Shown here: one piece after another, positions 38,945 through 48,418 of the stretch | Layout: every line of letters starts with the position of its first letter | Position numbering within the stretch: the first letter of the stretch is position 1 | DNA from: Thermoactinospora rubra | Lineage (GTDB): Bacteria > Actinomycetota > Actinomycetes > Streptosporangiales > Streptosporangiaceae | Reading direction: 5' to 3' | Assembly: GCF_002093975.1 (NCBI RefSeq) | Contig: NZ_MSZZ01000051.1 | Coordinates: forward strand, 1 to 64,000 | Length of the DNA stretch: 64,000 nt | The notes under the pieces: model-generated | The model's input: only the letters and a program-made list of their open reading frames with translations | Told to the model about the DNA's origin: nothing | The model's database searches: none | Program-made: the position numbers and the translations under genes

Positions 38945-40318
38945 TCATGGCAGCGTCGCCAGGGTGACGACCGCCCCGGCCAGCACGAGCAGCGCGGCGG
39001 CCAGCAGGCCCAGGGCGTAGCCGTGGGCGAAGCTCCCGGCGGTGTGGACGATCACGCCGATGCCTACAATCCCGAAAAGTCCGGAAATCTCGCGACTCAC
39101 GGTGAACACTCCCCCGGCCACGCCCGCCCGCCGCTCCGGCACGGCGCCCAGCACCGCCGACCCCAGCGGCATGGTCAGCGCCGAGCCCACCCCGATGAGG
39201 CACACCGAGGGAAGCAGCCGCGCGAAGCCGTCGCCCGGCCCGAGGAACGCCACCCCGGCCATGCCCGCGGCCACCAGCACGAGCCCCAGCGCCACCGTCC
39301 GCCCCGGCCCGAGCCGCCGCTCCACCGGCGGCGCCAGCGGTGTCACCAGCACCACCAGCAGGGCGAGCGGCACGAACGCCAGGCCGGACTCCGTCGGCGT
39401 GAAGCCCAGGACGCCTTGCAGGAACAGCGCGGTGTAGAAGAACACGCCGTTGACGCCGAGCCCCCACAGCACCTGGGCCAGCACGCCGCCGGTGAACGTC
39501 CGGGACCGGAACAGCGCGAGGTCCGCCGTCGGCTCCGGCGCCCGCCGCTCGGCCACCACGAACGCGACGGCTCCGGCCAGGCACGCCGCGCCCGCGACCA
39601 CGATGGGCGGCGCGGCCCAGCCGTACCCGGGGCCGTGGATGAGCGCGAACGTCCCGGCGGCGAGCACCACGGCGGAGCTCAGCAGCCCCGCGACGTCCAG
39701 GCGCGCGGGCCTCCTGGCCGTCTCGGGCAGCGCGCCCGGCCCGAGCCCGAGGGCCAGCGCCCCCACGGGGACGTTGACGAGGAACACCCATGTCCAGTGG
39801 GCGTGCTGGCTCAGGTATCCGCCCACCACCGGCCCCAGCGCCAGGGCCGCCGCCCCGGCCGCCATCCACACCGCCACCCCCTGGGAACGTCCCCTGCCGT
39901 CCCTCCCGGCCAGGACGGCGAGCGTCGCGGGCAGCACTGCGGCGGCCCCCGCGCCCTGGAGGAGCCGGGTGGCGACGAGCGCCTCGACGGTGCGTGCCAG
40001 CCCGGCGGCCAGGGAGGCGGCGGTGAACAGGGCCAGCCCGGCGAGCAGCACGCGGCTGGCGCCGTAGACGTCCGCGAGCCGTCCCCCGGCCGGCATGAGC
40101 CCGGCGAAGGTCATGAGGTAGCCGGTCGACACCCACTCCAGGGCCGCGAGCGGCGCGCCGAGGTCCCGCTGGATGCTGGGCAGGGCGACGGTCACCACGG
40201 TGGTGTCGAGCGTGGTGACGAACCCGGCGAGGCCGACGACCACATACAGCGGCCACGCGCGGCCGCCGTGCCGGACAGGCCGGGCCGGAGCCGCCGCGGG
40301 CCGGGCGAGGCCGCTCAC
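38945..40318 (-). CDS. MFS transporter, DHA2-like
   Basis: 457 residues, about 14 helices. LDTTVVTVALPSIQRDLGAPLAALEWVSTGYLMTFAGLMPAGGRLADVYG is the DHA2 start. GTG overlaps the MMPL stop (GTGA). Together with MMPL it gives this operon two exporters, one for the lipid or glycolipid and one perhaps for a precursor or resistance. Confidence 0.9.
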   Translation of the reverse strand: MSGLARPAAAPARPVRHGGRAWPLYVVVGLAGFVTTLDTTVVTVALPSIQRDLGAPLAALEWVSTGYLMTFAGLMPAGGRLADVYGASRVLLAGLALFTAASLAAGLARTVEALVATRLLQGAGAAAVLPATLAVLAGRDGRGRSQGVAVWMAAGAAALALGPVVGGYLSQHAHWTWVFLVNVPVGALALGLGPGALPETARRPARLDVAGLLSSAVVLAAGTFALIHGPGYGWAAPPIVVAGAACLAGAVAFVVAERRAPEPTADLALFRSRTFTGGVLAQVLWGLGVNGVFFYTALFLQGVLGFTPTESGLAFVPLALLVVLVTPLAPPVERRLGPGRTVALGLVLVAAGMAGVAFLGPGDGFARLLPSVCLIGVGSALTMPLGSAVLGAVPERRAGVAGGVFTVSREISGLFGIVGIGVIVHTAGSFAHGYALGLLAAALLVLAGAVVTLATLP

Positions 40319-42936
40319 GGCTGCTGCTCCTGCTGCTCCTGCTGCTCCTCCGCCCAGACCCAGCCGTCGCCCGCCGCCTTGACCACCCGCGCCGGCCCGG
40401 GCGTGACCTTGATCCAGCCCGTCGTCGCGCGCTCGCGCCGGGCCTCGACGGCCGGGAGGCGGGAGCGGGGCGCCGCGGGGAGCCCGTAGGGAGGACGCCG
40501 GAACCCCGTCACCGGCGCCGCCGGTGCCGTCGGCGCCGCCGTTTCGGTCTGGACCAGGACGGGGTCGGTGTCGGCCCCGAAGACGGCCGGGCGGCCGTAG
40601 GCCGTGAGGGGCCGTGGCGCGGCGAGCGGGCCGGGCACGGTGAGCGGGCCGGGCACGGTGAGCGGGCCGGGCACGGTGAGCGGGCCGGGCGTGGTGAGGG
40701 GGCGGGGGGTGGCCTCCGGCGCCGCCGCCTCCACCGGCCGCCTGGCGATCGCGGCCGCCCCCGCGTGCTCCCGGATCTCCACGCGCCGGTGCAGCCCGCC
40801 CAGCCAGGCCGGCAGCCACCAGTTGGCCCGGCCCATCAGCCGCATGGCGGCCGGGACGAGCAGGGCACGCACCAGCGTGGCGTCGACCACGATGGCCACG
40901 AACATCCCGACCCCGAGGAGCTTGACGAGGGTGATCCCGGCCGTGGAGAAGGCCGCGATGACCACCAGCAGCAGCAGCGCCGCGCTCGTGATGATCCCGC
41001 CGGTGCGTTGCAGCCCCACGGCCACCGCCGCCGTGTTGTCCCGCGTGCGCAGCCACTCGGCCCGCACCCGCGACAGCAGGAACAGCTCGTAGTCCATCGA
41101 CAGCCCGAACACCACGGCCAGGATCAGCACGGTGACCGTGGCCTCGATCGTGTGGGTGGGCGTGAAGCCGAGCACCGGGGCGAGGTGCCCGTCCTGGAAG
41201 GCCCAGACGATCACGCCGAAGGACGCGCCGATGGACAGCACGTTCATCAGCAGCGCCTTGACCGGCAGCAGCAGCGAGCCGAAGGCCGCGAACAGCAGCG
41301 CGAGCGTCACCCCGCCGACGAACAGCGCCATCCACGGCAGCCGGGCGCCGAGGCTGTCGAGCAGGTCGAGCTGGGCCGCCGTGGGGCCGCCCACGACCAC
41401 GGCACGGAAGCCCGGCTCCGGCTCCATTGCCCGGATGAGCTCCACCAGCGAGCGCGTGCGGTCGTCCATGGGGTCCCAGGCGTAGCGGACGGCCAGCCGT
41501 ACCGCGCCGTTGTCCTGGGAGAAGCCCGCGTAGTCGACGGCGGTGACGCCGTCGAGGCGTTCGAGGCGGGTGACGAACGGCTTGACGTCCACCGGCTCGA
41601 CGGGCGCCACGAGCCGGGTGGTGCCCTGGCCGGCCGGTCCCGGCGTGGCGGGCCGTCCGGCGAAGTCGCGTTCGAGCAGGATGTGGACGTCGACGGCGGC
41701 CATGGCGTTCTTCGCGAAGTCGCGGTCGATCGCCTCGGCGACCTGCCTGCTCTCCACGGTCGCGGGCAGCACGCGGTGGTCGACGTTGCCGAAGTCGGCG
41801 CGCAGGAACGGCAGGGCCAGCGCGACGAGCACGGCGGAGACGCCGATCAGGTAGATCACCGGCCGCCGCATGACGCTGGAGGCCACCCGATGCCACAGCC
41901 CGCCGGAGAACCCGAAGTCGGGCAGCACCCGCAGCGCGTCGACCCGCCTGCCGAGCACGGCCAGCAGCGCGGGCAGGACGACCAGCGCCGACAGCATCGC
42001 GACCACGACGACGGCGGCGGCGCCGAGGCCGATGGAGCGCAGGAACATCTGCGGGAACAGCAGCAGCCCCAGCAGCGCGGTGGCCACGGTCAGGCCGGAG
42101 AAGGCGACGGTGCGGCCCGCGGTGGCCATGGTGGCGGCCACGGCGTCGGGTACGGCGGCGCCGCGCCGGATCTCCTCGCGGAAGGCGCTGAGCACGAACA
42201 GCGAGTAGTCGATCACCAGGCCCAGGCCGAGCATGGTGACGACGTTGAGAGAGAAGACCGAGACCTCGGTGACCTCGGTGAGCAGCCGGAGCAGCACGAG
42301 CGCGCCCAGCACCGACAGCAGGCCGACGACCAGGGGCAGCCCGGCGGCCACCAGGCTGCCGAAAACCACGACGAGCAGCACCAGCACCACCGGCATCGAG
42401 ATGGCCTCCGCCTGGAGCAGGTCGGCGGCGGTCTGGTCGTTCAGCGCCTTCAGCAGCGGCACCGCGCCGCCGACCTTCACCTCCAGGCTGGGGATCGCGA
42501 GCCGGTGCTCGATGGCCGCGAAGGCCCGCTGCTTGGTCTGGGGGCCGCCGCGCAGGGTGATCAGGGCGTAGGTGGCGTGGCCGTCCTTGGACACCAGGGT
42601 CTCGGCCCGGCTGGTCCAGTAGGTGACGATCTTGGCGACGTGGCCGGCGGGCAGCCCGCGCAGCGCCTTGTGGACCGTGTTCCGGTAGCGGGGGTCGCTC
42701 ACCTTGACGGACGGGTGGCGGTAGAGCACGACGACGTCGGGCGAGCTGCCGCCGTACCACTCCTCGCTCCACCGGGCCGCCGTGGTCGACTCGGCCGCGG
42801 GGTCCTCGAAGCCGCCGTCGGCCATCCTGCCGAACAGCTCCAGGCCGAAGGGCGCGACCAGCACGGCCACGGCCAGGCTGAGCGCCAGCACCGTCCAGCG
42901 GCCGCGGTAGACGACCCTGCCGAGCGACTCGAACAC
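40315..42936 (-). CDS. MMPL-family RND lipid transporter
   Basis: 873 residues. 11-12 helices with two large extracytoplasmic loops (about 30-175 and 370-525). The proton-relay Asp-Tyr pairs of MmpL proteins are at 243-244 (GLVIDYSLF) and 615-616 (GLSMDYELF). MmpL proteins export acyl trehaloses and other lipids. A C-terminal cytosolic tail (from about 715) holds a PGPLTV repeat and ends in a Gln/Glu run. GTG 42936 lies 2 bases from the FAAL stop, with GGGAGG upstream. Confidence 0.93.
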   Translation of the reverse strand: MFESLGRVVYRGRWTVLALSLAVAVLVAPFGLELFGRMADGGFEDPAAESTTAARWSEEWYGGSSPDVVVLYRHPSVKVSDPRYRNTVHKALRGLPAGHVAKIVTYWTSRAETLVSKDGHATYALITLRGGPQTKQRAFAAIEHRLAIPSLEVKVGGAVPLLKALNDQTAADLLQAEAISMPVVLVLLVVVFGSLVAAGLPLVVGLLSVLGALVLLRLLTEVTEVSVFSLNVVTMLGLGLVIDYSLFVLSAFREEIRRGAAVPDAVAATMATAGRTVAFSGLTVATALLGLLLFPQMFLRSIGLGAAAVVVVAMLSALVVLPALLAVLGRRVDALRVLPDFGFSGGLWHRVASSVMRRPVIYLIGVSAVLVALALPFLRADFGNVDHRVLPATVESRQVAEAIDRDFAKNAMAAVDVHILLERDFAGRPATPGPAGQGTTRLVAPVEPVDVKPFVTRLERLDGVTAVDYAGFSQDNGAVRLAVRYAWDPMDDRTRSLVELIRAMEPEPGFRAVVVGGPTAAQLDLLDSLGARLPWMALFVGGVTLALLFAAFGSLLLPVKALLMNVLSIGASFGVIVWAFQDGHLAPVLGFTPTHTIEATVTVLILAVVFGLSMDYELFLLSRVRAEWLRTRDNTAAVAVGLQRTGGIITSAALLLLVVIAAFSTAGITLVKLLGVGMFVAIVVDATLVRALLVPAAMRLMGRANWWLPAWLGGLHRRVEIREHAGAAAIARRPVEAAAPEATPRPLTTPGPLTVPGPLTVPGPLTVPGPLAAPRPLTAYGRPAVFGADTDPVLVQTETAAPTAPAAPVTGFRRPPYGLPAAPRSRLPAVEARRERATTGWIKVTPGPARVVKAAGDGWVWAEEQQEQQEQQP
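40624..40695. repeat. Tandem 18-bp repeat in the MMPL tail
   Basis: Four head-to-tail copies of GAGCGGGCCGGGCACGGT, three exact and the fourth altered in its last bases. In the protein it reads as PGPLTV units (residues about 748-770). It is in frame, so copy number may vary without breaking the gene. Confidence 0.85.
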
Positions 42937-42938
42937 GG

Positions 42939-44594
42939 TCAGCCTCCCGGGAAGGCGCCCGCGAGATACGCCTCCCTGCAGGCGGCCCGGGCGATCTTCC
43001 CGCTGGAGGTGCGCGGGACGGCTCCGGCCTCGACGAGGCGGAAGTCGTGGAGTGAGACGTCGTGCGCGGCGGCGACGGCGGCCCGGACCCGGCGCGCCAC
43101 CTCCTCGGCGGGGGCGGACGCGCCCCGGCGGGACCGCTCGGCGACGACCACGAGCCGCTCGGTGTCGCCGCCCGGGACGGCGAAGGCCGCGACGTGGTCC
43201 CTCCGCACCGCGTCGCTGGCCTCCTGGACGCTGGCCTCGATGTCCTGGGGATAGTGGTTGCGGCCGTCCACGATGATCAGGTCTTTGAGCCGTCCGGTGA
43301 CGTAGAGCTCGCCCTCGTGGATCACGCCCAGGTCGCCGGTGCGCAGCCAGCCGCCGGCGAAGACCTCCTCGGTCCTGGCCGGGTCGCGCCAGTACCCCCG
43401 CGCGACGTTGGGGCCTTTGACCCAGATCTCGCCGACGTGCCCGTCGGGCAGCGGGGCGGCGCCGGGCCCGGCGACACGCAGGTCCTGCCCGTACGGCCGG
43501 CCGCACGACACCAGGCGGCTCCTGCGCCCCTCGCCGGAGTACGGCACGGCACGCCCCGCGCTCAGCGCCTCCCCCGAGAAGTCCGCCACCCGGGCCGGTT
43601 CGTCGCGTCCCGCGGCCGAGACGAACACGGTCGCCTCCGCGAGCCCGTAGGCCGGCGTGTGCGCCTCGGGACGCAGGCCGTAGGCCGCGAAGAAGCGGTT
43701 GAAGCGCTCGATCGTGGCGGGCCGGACCGGCTCGGCGCCGTTGAGCATGACCCGCACGCCCGACAGGTCCACCCCCGCCATGTCCTCGGGCGTCACCCGG
43801 GCGAGCGCGTACTCGTAGGCGAAGTTCGGCCCGCCCGTGTACACGTCGCCGGACTCGCCGAGCAGCTGGAACCATCGGGCCGGGCGCATGACGAACGCCA
43901 CCGGGTCCATGAAGACCGCGTGGTTGCCGCCCACGATGGGCAGCGCGATGGTGGCGACCAGGCCCATGTCGTGGAAGAGCGGCAGCCACAGCGCCAGCGA
44001 CGAGGCGCGCGGCGTGCCGCGGAAGGCGGAGTACAGCTGCTCGGCGTTGGCCGCCAGGTTCGCGTGGGTGATCTCCACGCCGGCCGGCGCCCTGGTCGAC
44101 CCGGAGGTGTACTGCAGGTAGGCCAGGTCGGACGGCTGCGGCGGCGGGGACTCCCACTCGTCGGCCAGCAGGTCGGAGACCGCGTCGACGAGGACGACCT
44201 CCTTGGGCGCGGGCGCGGTGGCCAGGAAGCCGTCGAGGTCGGCCGAGGAGACCGTGAGCACGACGGTGGGGTCGGCGTCGGCGTAGGCGCGAGCCAGCCG
44301 GTCCGCGTGGCCGGGCAGGTCCGGGGAGAACAGCGGCACGGCCACGACGCCCGAGTAGAGGCAGCCGAGCATCGCCACGACGTAGGGCAGCCCGGACGGC
44401 GCCATGATCGCCGCCCGGTCGCCGGGCCGGGCCGTCTCGCGCAGCCGTACCGCCAGCGCGCACGCCTTGAGGTGCGCCTGCCGCCAGGTGAGCGTCCGCC
44501 GGGAGCCGTCCCCCAGGTAGTCGGCGAACGTGTACGCCGGAGCGTCCGGGATCTCCCGGGCCCACCGCGCCACCCGCTGTGTCAGGATGCTCAC
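42939..44594 (-). CDS. Fatty acyl-AMP ligase (FadD32-like FAAL)
   Basis: 551 residues, ANL superfamily. ATP-binding LQYTSGSTRAPAGVEITHANL; LWLPLFHDMGLV; TGGPNFAYEYALARV; MLNGAEPVRPATIERFNRFFAAYGL; PAYGLAEATVFVS; the FAAL insertion region around SAGRAVPYSGEGRRSRLVSCGRPYG; and C-terminal GRLKDLIIVDGRNHYPQDIE. FAALs make acyl-adenylates and pass the acyl group to an ACP instead of CoA. FadD32 does this for the N-terminal ACP of Pks13, and this window has a PKS with such an ACP. First gene of its operon. Confidence 0.93.
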   Translation of the reverse strand: MSILTQRVARWAREIPDAPAYTFADYLGDGSRRTLTWRQAHLKACALAVRLRETARPGDRAAIMAPSGLPYVVAMLGCLYSGVVAVPLFSPDLPGHADRLARAYADADPTVVLTVSSADLDGFLATAPAPKEVVLVDAVSDLLADEWESPPPQPSDLAYLQYTSGSTRAPAGVEITHANLAANAEQLYSAFRGTPRASSLALWLPLFHDMGLVATIALPIVGGNHAVFMDPVAFVMRPARWFQLLGESGDVYTGGPNFAYEYALARVTPEDMAGVDLSGVRVMLNGAEPVRPATIERFNRFFAAYGLRPEAHTPAYGLAEATVFVSAAGRDEPARVADFSGEALSAGRAVPYSGEGRRSRLVSCGRPYGQDLRVAGPGAAPLPDGHVGEIWVKGPNVARGYWRDPARTEEVFAGGWLRTGDLGVIHEGELYVTGRLKDLIIVDGRNHYPQDIEASVQEASDAVRRDHVAAFAVPGGDTERLVVVAERSRRGASAPAEEVARRVRAAVAAAHDVSLHDFRLVEAGAVPRTSSGKIARAACREAYLAGAFPGG

Positions 44595-44701
44595 GAACCA
44601 GCAAAGTACGGCACGAGATCCCGCGGGTCTTGCCATCCACCCGCATCATTCGCTTTCCGCACTTGTCATCCGGCGATAAAGGAGTTGCCCAGGCCGGAAG
44701 A

Positions 44702-45937
44702 ATGGGACAGGTGAGCAGCTTCCGCCGGGACCTCGGCCTTCTCAGGGATCGCCAGTTCGCCCTCCTGCTCACCGCCAGGACGATCTCCATGCTCGGCAGC
44801 TCCTTCACGCCGGTCGCCCTGGCCTTCGGCATCCTCGACCTGCCGGGCGCCACCGGCACGACGCTGTCGGTGGTGCTGACCGCGGAGTCCCTGCCGACCG
44901 TGCTGTTCATGCTCGTGGGCGGCGTCATCGCCGACCGGATGCCCCGCCAGCGGGTGCTGATGGCCTCGGAGATCACCAACGCCGTCGCCTTCGCCGGCAT
45001 GGCGGCGATGCTGCTCACCGGCTGGACGCCGCTGCCCGCGCTGGCGCTGGCCGCCGCGGTGAGCGGCACCGCCATCGCGCTGGTGTGGCCGGCGCTCACC
45101 GGCATCATCCCGGAGGTCGTGCCGGCCGACCGGCTGCAGGCCGGCAACGCCCTGCTGGGCCTGGGGGTGAACTCCGCGCGCATCGCCGGCTCGGTGCTGG
45201 GCGGCGGGGCCGTGGTGGTGCTGGGCGGCGGCTGGGCGCTGGCGGTGAGCGCCGCGATGTTCGCCGCGGCGGCCGGGTGCGTCGCGCGGTTGAAGCTCAA
45301 GCCCGCCGGGCGGGTGGCGGCCGGATCGGTGCTCAAGGACCTGCAGGAAGGCTGGCGCGAGTTCAGCTCGCGCCAGTGGCTGTGGGTGGTGGTCGCGCAG
45401 TTCTCGATCCTGGTCATGGCCATGCAGGCGGCCCATGGCGTGCTGGGCCCGCTCGTGGCCAAGAGCGAGCTGGGCGGCGCGGCGGCCTGGTCGGCCGTGC
45501 TGGCCGGCGAGGCGGTCGGCACGATCACCGGGGTCCTGCTGGCGATGCGGCTGCGGCCGAGCCGCCCGATCTTCCTGGGCACGCTGCTGATGGTCCCGAC
45601 GGCCCTGCCGTACCTGCTGCTGGGGCTGAGCGCGCCGCTGTGGAGCGTGGTGGCGGGGTCGTTCCTGCTCGGGGTCTGCTTCGACGTGTTCGCCGTGCTG
45701 TGGCAGACGACCATGCAGCGGGAGGTCCCGCCGGAGTCGCTGTCGCGGGTCAGCTCCTACGACGCGCTCGGCTCGCTGATGTTCGGCCCGATCGGGCTGA
45801 TGCTGGCCGGTCCGGTGGCGGGCGTCACGGGGCCGAAGCCGGCGCTGATCGGCTGCGCGGCCATCGTGACGGGCGTCTCGCTGCTCGCCCTGCTCGCCCC
45901 CGGCGTGCGCGGGCTCAGGGCCCCGGCGTCAGGCTGA
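44702..45937 (+). CDS. MFS transporter (EntS-like)
   Basis: 411 residues, 12 helices. RDRQFALLLTARTISMLGSSFTPVALAFGILDL starts it, and motif A-like GGVIADRMPRQRVLMASE follows. Proteins of this group export siderophores or macrolides. Divergent from the FAAL operon (107 bases). ATG 44702 or GTG 44711 are possible starts. The end overlaps the convergent oxidase by 9 bases. Confidence 0.88.
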   Translation: MGQVSSFRRDLGLLRDRQFALLLTARTISMLGSSFTPVALAFGILDLPGATGTTLSVVLTAESLPTVLFMLVGGVIADRMPRQRVLMASEITNAVAFAGMAAMLLTGWTPLPALALAAAVSGTAIALVWPALTGIIPEVVPADRLQAGNALLGLGVNSARIAGSVLGGGAVVVLGGGWALAVSAAMFAAAAGCVARLKLKPAGRVAAGSVLKDLQEGWREFSSRQWLWVVVAQFSILVMAMQAAHGVLGPLVAKSELGGAAAWSAVLAGEAVGTITGVLLAMRLRPSRPIFLGTLLMVPTALPYLLLGLSAPLWSVVAGSFLLGVCFDVFAVLWQTTMQREVPPESLSRVSSYDALGSLMFGPIGLMLAGPVAGVTGPKPALIGCAAIVTGVSLLALLAPGVRGLRAPASG

Positions 45938-47056
45938 CGTGCGCCCGCTGGTGCGCAGGCCGCGGGACGGCTTGCGCTCGTGCAGGCCGAACCGCGGCTC
46001 GGGCGCGTGATCGCCCTCCAGGATCCCCGCCACGTACTCCGCCAGCGCGGGAGCGTGCTTGAACCCGTGCCCGGAGTCGCCGCCGAGCAGCCAGACGCCG
46101 GGCGAGACCTCGTGGACGACCCATTCGGCGTCGGGCGTCAGCGCGTACTGGCAGACCTGGGTGAACAGCAGCGACGCATCCCGCAGCGAGGGGAACCGGC
46201 GCGCCAGGTACGCCCTGGCGAGGTCCACGCTGTCCTGGTCGATCTGCCGGGAGCCGGTCTCGGGCTCGTACGGCCGGCCCTCGGCGTCGCACGTGGCCTT
46301 CATGCCGACGCCGTCCACGTCGCCGTGGCCGTACATGGAGGCGTCGTAGTCCACCCAGGCGGGCATGCCGGGCGTGGACCACGCGGCGGGCACCCGGAAG
46401 TGCAGCGTGTCCTGCTTGGTCACGGTGACCGGGACCGGGAACAGCTCGGGCAGCCAGGCCCCGCACGCCCACACGACCCGGTCGGCGCGCAGCACCTCGC
46501 CGTCCACCGAGACCGCCTCGCCGTACGGCACGGCCCTGCCCCGCACCAGCCGCGCCCCGGACTGGACGGCCAGCCGCGCCGTGACCTGCGTGGCGCGCCT
46601 GGCCCTGATGACGCCCGCGTGCGGCTCCCACAGCAGGAAGGCCAGGCCGTCGCCGGCGAAGTCGGGGAAGAAGCGGCGGCCCTCGGCGGGGTCCAGCACC
46701 TCGTGCGGGATGTCCAGCTCACCCAGCACCCGGGCGCTGGCGTGCTCCCACCCCTCGGCCCGCTGCGCCAGCCACAGCATGCCCGCCTCGTGGTAGAGCT
46801 CCTCGCCGGCGCGCTCGCCCAGCCTGCGCCAGCCTTCCCGGGCGCGCCAGGCCAGCTTCGGGTACCAGTCGTCTGTTCCGTGCGCGCAGCGCAGCAGCCG
46901 CGTCTCGCCCGCGCTCGCCTGCCGTACGTGACCCGGGGTGTGCTGCTCGACCAGCGTCACGCGCCACCCGGTGTCGGCCAGCCGCAACGCCAGCGACGAG
47001 CCCCAGATCCCCGCTCCTACCACGATGACCGATTTCATGGCCTCTGAGCGTGTCAT
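45929..47056 (-). CDS. FAD-dependent amine oxidase (sarcosine oxidase/SolA-like)
   Basis: 375 residues. GXGXXG motif in VIVVGAGIWGSSLALRLADTGWRVTLVE, SAGETRLLRCAHG (flavin attachment region of the sarcosine oxidase group), and closing VWLLGGDSGHGFKHAPALAEYVAG. It oxidises a secondary amine or N-methyl amino acid. ATG 47056 overlaps the stop of the upstream gene; ATG 47038 is the alternative. Substrate unknown. Confidence 0.88.
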   Translation of the reverse strand: MTRSEAMKSVIVVGAGIWGSSLALRLADTGWRVTLVEQHTPGHVRQASAGETRLLRCAHGTDDWYPKLAWRAREGWRRLGERAGEELYHEAGMLWLAQRAEGWEHASARVLGELDIPHEVLDPAEGRRFFPDFAGDGLAFLLWEPHAGVIRARRATQVTARLAVQSGARLVRGRAVPYGEAVSVDGEVLRADRVVWACGAWLPELFPVPVTVTKQDTLHFRVPAAWSTPGMPAWVDYDASMYGHGDVDGVGMKATCDAEGRPYEPETGSRQIDQDSVDLARAYLARRFPSLRDASLLFTQVCQYALTPDAEWVVHEVSPGVWLLGGDSGHGFKHAPALAEYVAGILEGDHAPEPRFGLHERKPSRGLRTSGRTSA

Positions 47057-47676
47057 ACCACGATGAGGGTGGCCACCACTCCCGCGCAGTTTCCGGCCAC
47101 GCAGACGCGCACGGGGACGTCGAAGACGCCGGCCCGGTGCGGGACGCCGCCGATGCGCCCGTCCGGGCCGATCGTCACGCCGCCGGGCAGCTTCCCGGAG
47201 TCGGTCACGGTGAACGTGGGCGGCACGTCCGGCGGCCCGCCCTCGATCTCGATCGTCTCGTTCAGCGGCCGGCCCGTCTGGGCGGGGAAGGTCAGCTTGC
47301 CGGGCCGCCACGGGGTGTTCCGGTGCACGACCAGGGTGACGACCTCCTCGACGCAGCCGCTGGGCCGGCACAGCCGGATGGGGCGGGTGAACGCGCCGGG
47401 CCGCTCGGGGGCCCCGCTGATCGTGCCGCCGGGCTCCAGCGTCACGCCGGGGGCCAGCTCGGCGCCCTGAATGTGGAGCCGCTGGTCCAGGGCGATGAGC
47501 CGCGCGTCGACCTCGATGCCGTGGGTTACGTGGAAGGTGTCCTCCAGCAGCAGCTCCCCGCGCGAGGTCATCTGCCTGACCAGGGTGGCGGCCTGCTGCG
47601 GGGTCACGGTGTGGCAGCAGGGCAGCAGGGCGAACGCCGTCGCCGCGACGACTGCGGCCACCCATTTCGGCTGCAC
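47053..47676 (-). CDS. Exported protein with two putative Ig-like (He_PIG) repeats
   Basis: 207 residues. N-terminal export signal (VAAVVAATAFALLPCC), possibly a lipoprotein though the Pro before Cys is unusual. Two repeats follow, each with a pattern x-PGVTxxxxGxIxGxPxRxGxF then a Cys pair: LAPGVTLEPGGTISGAPERPG and LPGGVTIGPDGRIGGVPHRAG. These resemble bacterial putative-Ig domains of surface proteins. Ends in ATGA overlap with the oxidase. Confidence 0.8.
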   Translation of the reverse strand: MQPKWVAAVVAATAFALLPCCHTVTPQQAATLVRQMTSRGELLLEDTFHVTHGIEVDARLIALDQRLHIQGAELAPGVTLEPGGTISGAPERPGAFTRPIRLCRPSGCVEEVVTLVVHRNTPWRPGKLTFPAQTGRPLNETIEIEGGPPDVPPTFTVTDSGKLPGGVTIGPDGRIGGVPHRAGVFDVPVRVCVAGNCAGVVATLIVV

Positions 47677-47733
47677 ACTAACCCTCCCCCCTGGCCATCC
47701 GGGTTCCTACCCCCACGGGGAGATAATCAAGCT

Positions 47734-48363
47734 ATGGCCGCTGAATCCGCTCAGACTCTCGAGCGCGGGCTCCACGTGCTGCGCCTGCTCGCCGACGGAC
47801 ACGGCGGGCGGACGCCCACGGAGCTGGCCAAGGAGCTGTCGCTGAGCAGGCCGGTGGTCTACCGGCTGGTGACGACGCTGATGAACGCCGGGTTCGTCAG
47901 GCGCGACGCCGACGGGCGGGTGCACCTGGGCTTCGGGGTGCTGATGCTGGCGCAGGCCGTCCAGCCGCTGCTGCGGGCGGCGGCGCTGCCCACCCTGCGG
48001 CGGCTGGCCGAGGAGGTCGGCGCGACCGCGCACCTCACCGTCGCCGAGGGGGACGACGGGCTGGCCGTGGCCGTGGTCGAGCCGTCGTGGACGAACATGC
48101 ACGTCGCCTACCGGGAGGGCGCGCGGCATCCGCTCAGCAAGGGCGCGGCCGGGCGGGCGATCCTGGCCCTCCGTACCGGACAATCCGGATATTTCCTAAC
48201 CGAGGGGCAGTTGCAGGAGGGTGCCAGGGGCATCGCCGCGCCGGTCACTGGCGTGCCGTGGCTGGAGGCCTCGGTCGGCGTCGTGACGTTCGGCCCGCTC
48301 AAGGAGGGCACCGGCGACCGGGTGGTCGCGGCGGCTATGGAACTTTCCGCAGCCCTCGCCTAG
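47734..48363 (+). CDS. IclR-family regulator
   Basis: 209 residues. N-terminal winged HTH: TLERGLHVLRLLADGHGGRTPTELAKELSLSRPVVYRLVTTLMNAGFVRRDADG. The C-terminal effector domain is short (usual IclR about 250). GGGGAG precedes the ATG. It lies directly upstream of the homogentisate operon, with twin palindromes between them, so it is the probable homogentisate-pathway regulator. Confidence 0.9.
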   Translation: MAAESAQTLERGLHVLRLLADGHGGRTPTELAKELSLSRPVVYRLVTTLMNAGFVRRDADGRVHLGFGVLMLAQAVQPLLRAAALPTLRRLAEEVGATAHLTVAEGDDGLAVAVVEPSWTNMHVAYREGARHPLSKGAAGRAILALRTGQSGYFLTEGQLQEGARGIAAPVTGVPWLEASVGVVTFGPLKEGTGDRVVAAAMELSAALA

Positions 48364-48365
48364 GA

Positions 48366-48403
48366 TGTCCCTATAGAGGACACTAGTGTCCGATAAGCGG
48401 ACA
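48366..48403. promoter_or_regulatory. Twin operators upstream of hmgA
   Basis: TGTCCCTATAGAGGACA (48366-48382) and TGTCCGATAAGCGGACA (48387-48403): two 17-bp inverted repeats with the same TGTCC/GGACA arms, centres 21 bp apart, so on the same DNA face. TATAGA within the first may be the -10. The adjacent IclR protein is the likely ligand. Confidence 0.72.
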
Positions 48404-48418
48404 GATCCGGGAGGGCTG

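Noticed and set aside
40624..40695. Possible CRISPR-like repeat array
   Set aside because: Units are 18 bp, head to tail with no spacers, and in frame within the MMPL gene.
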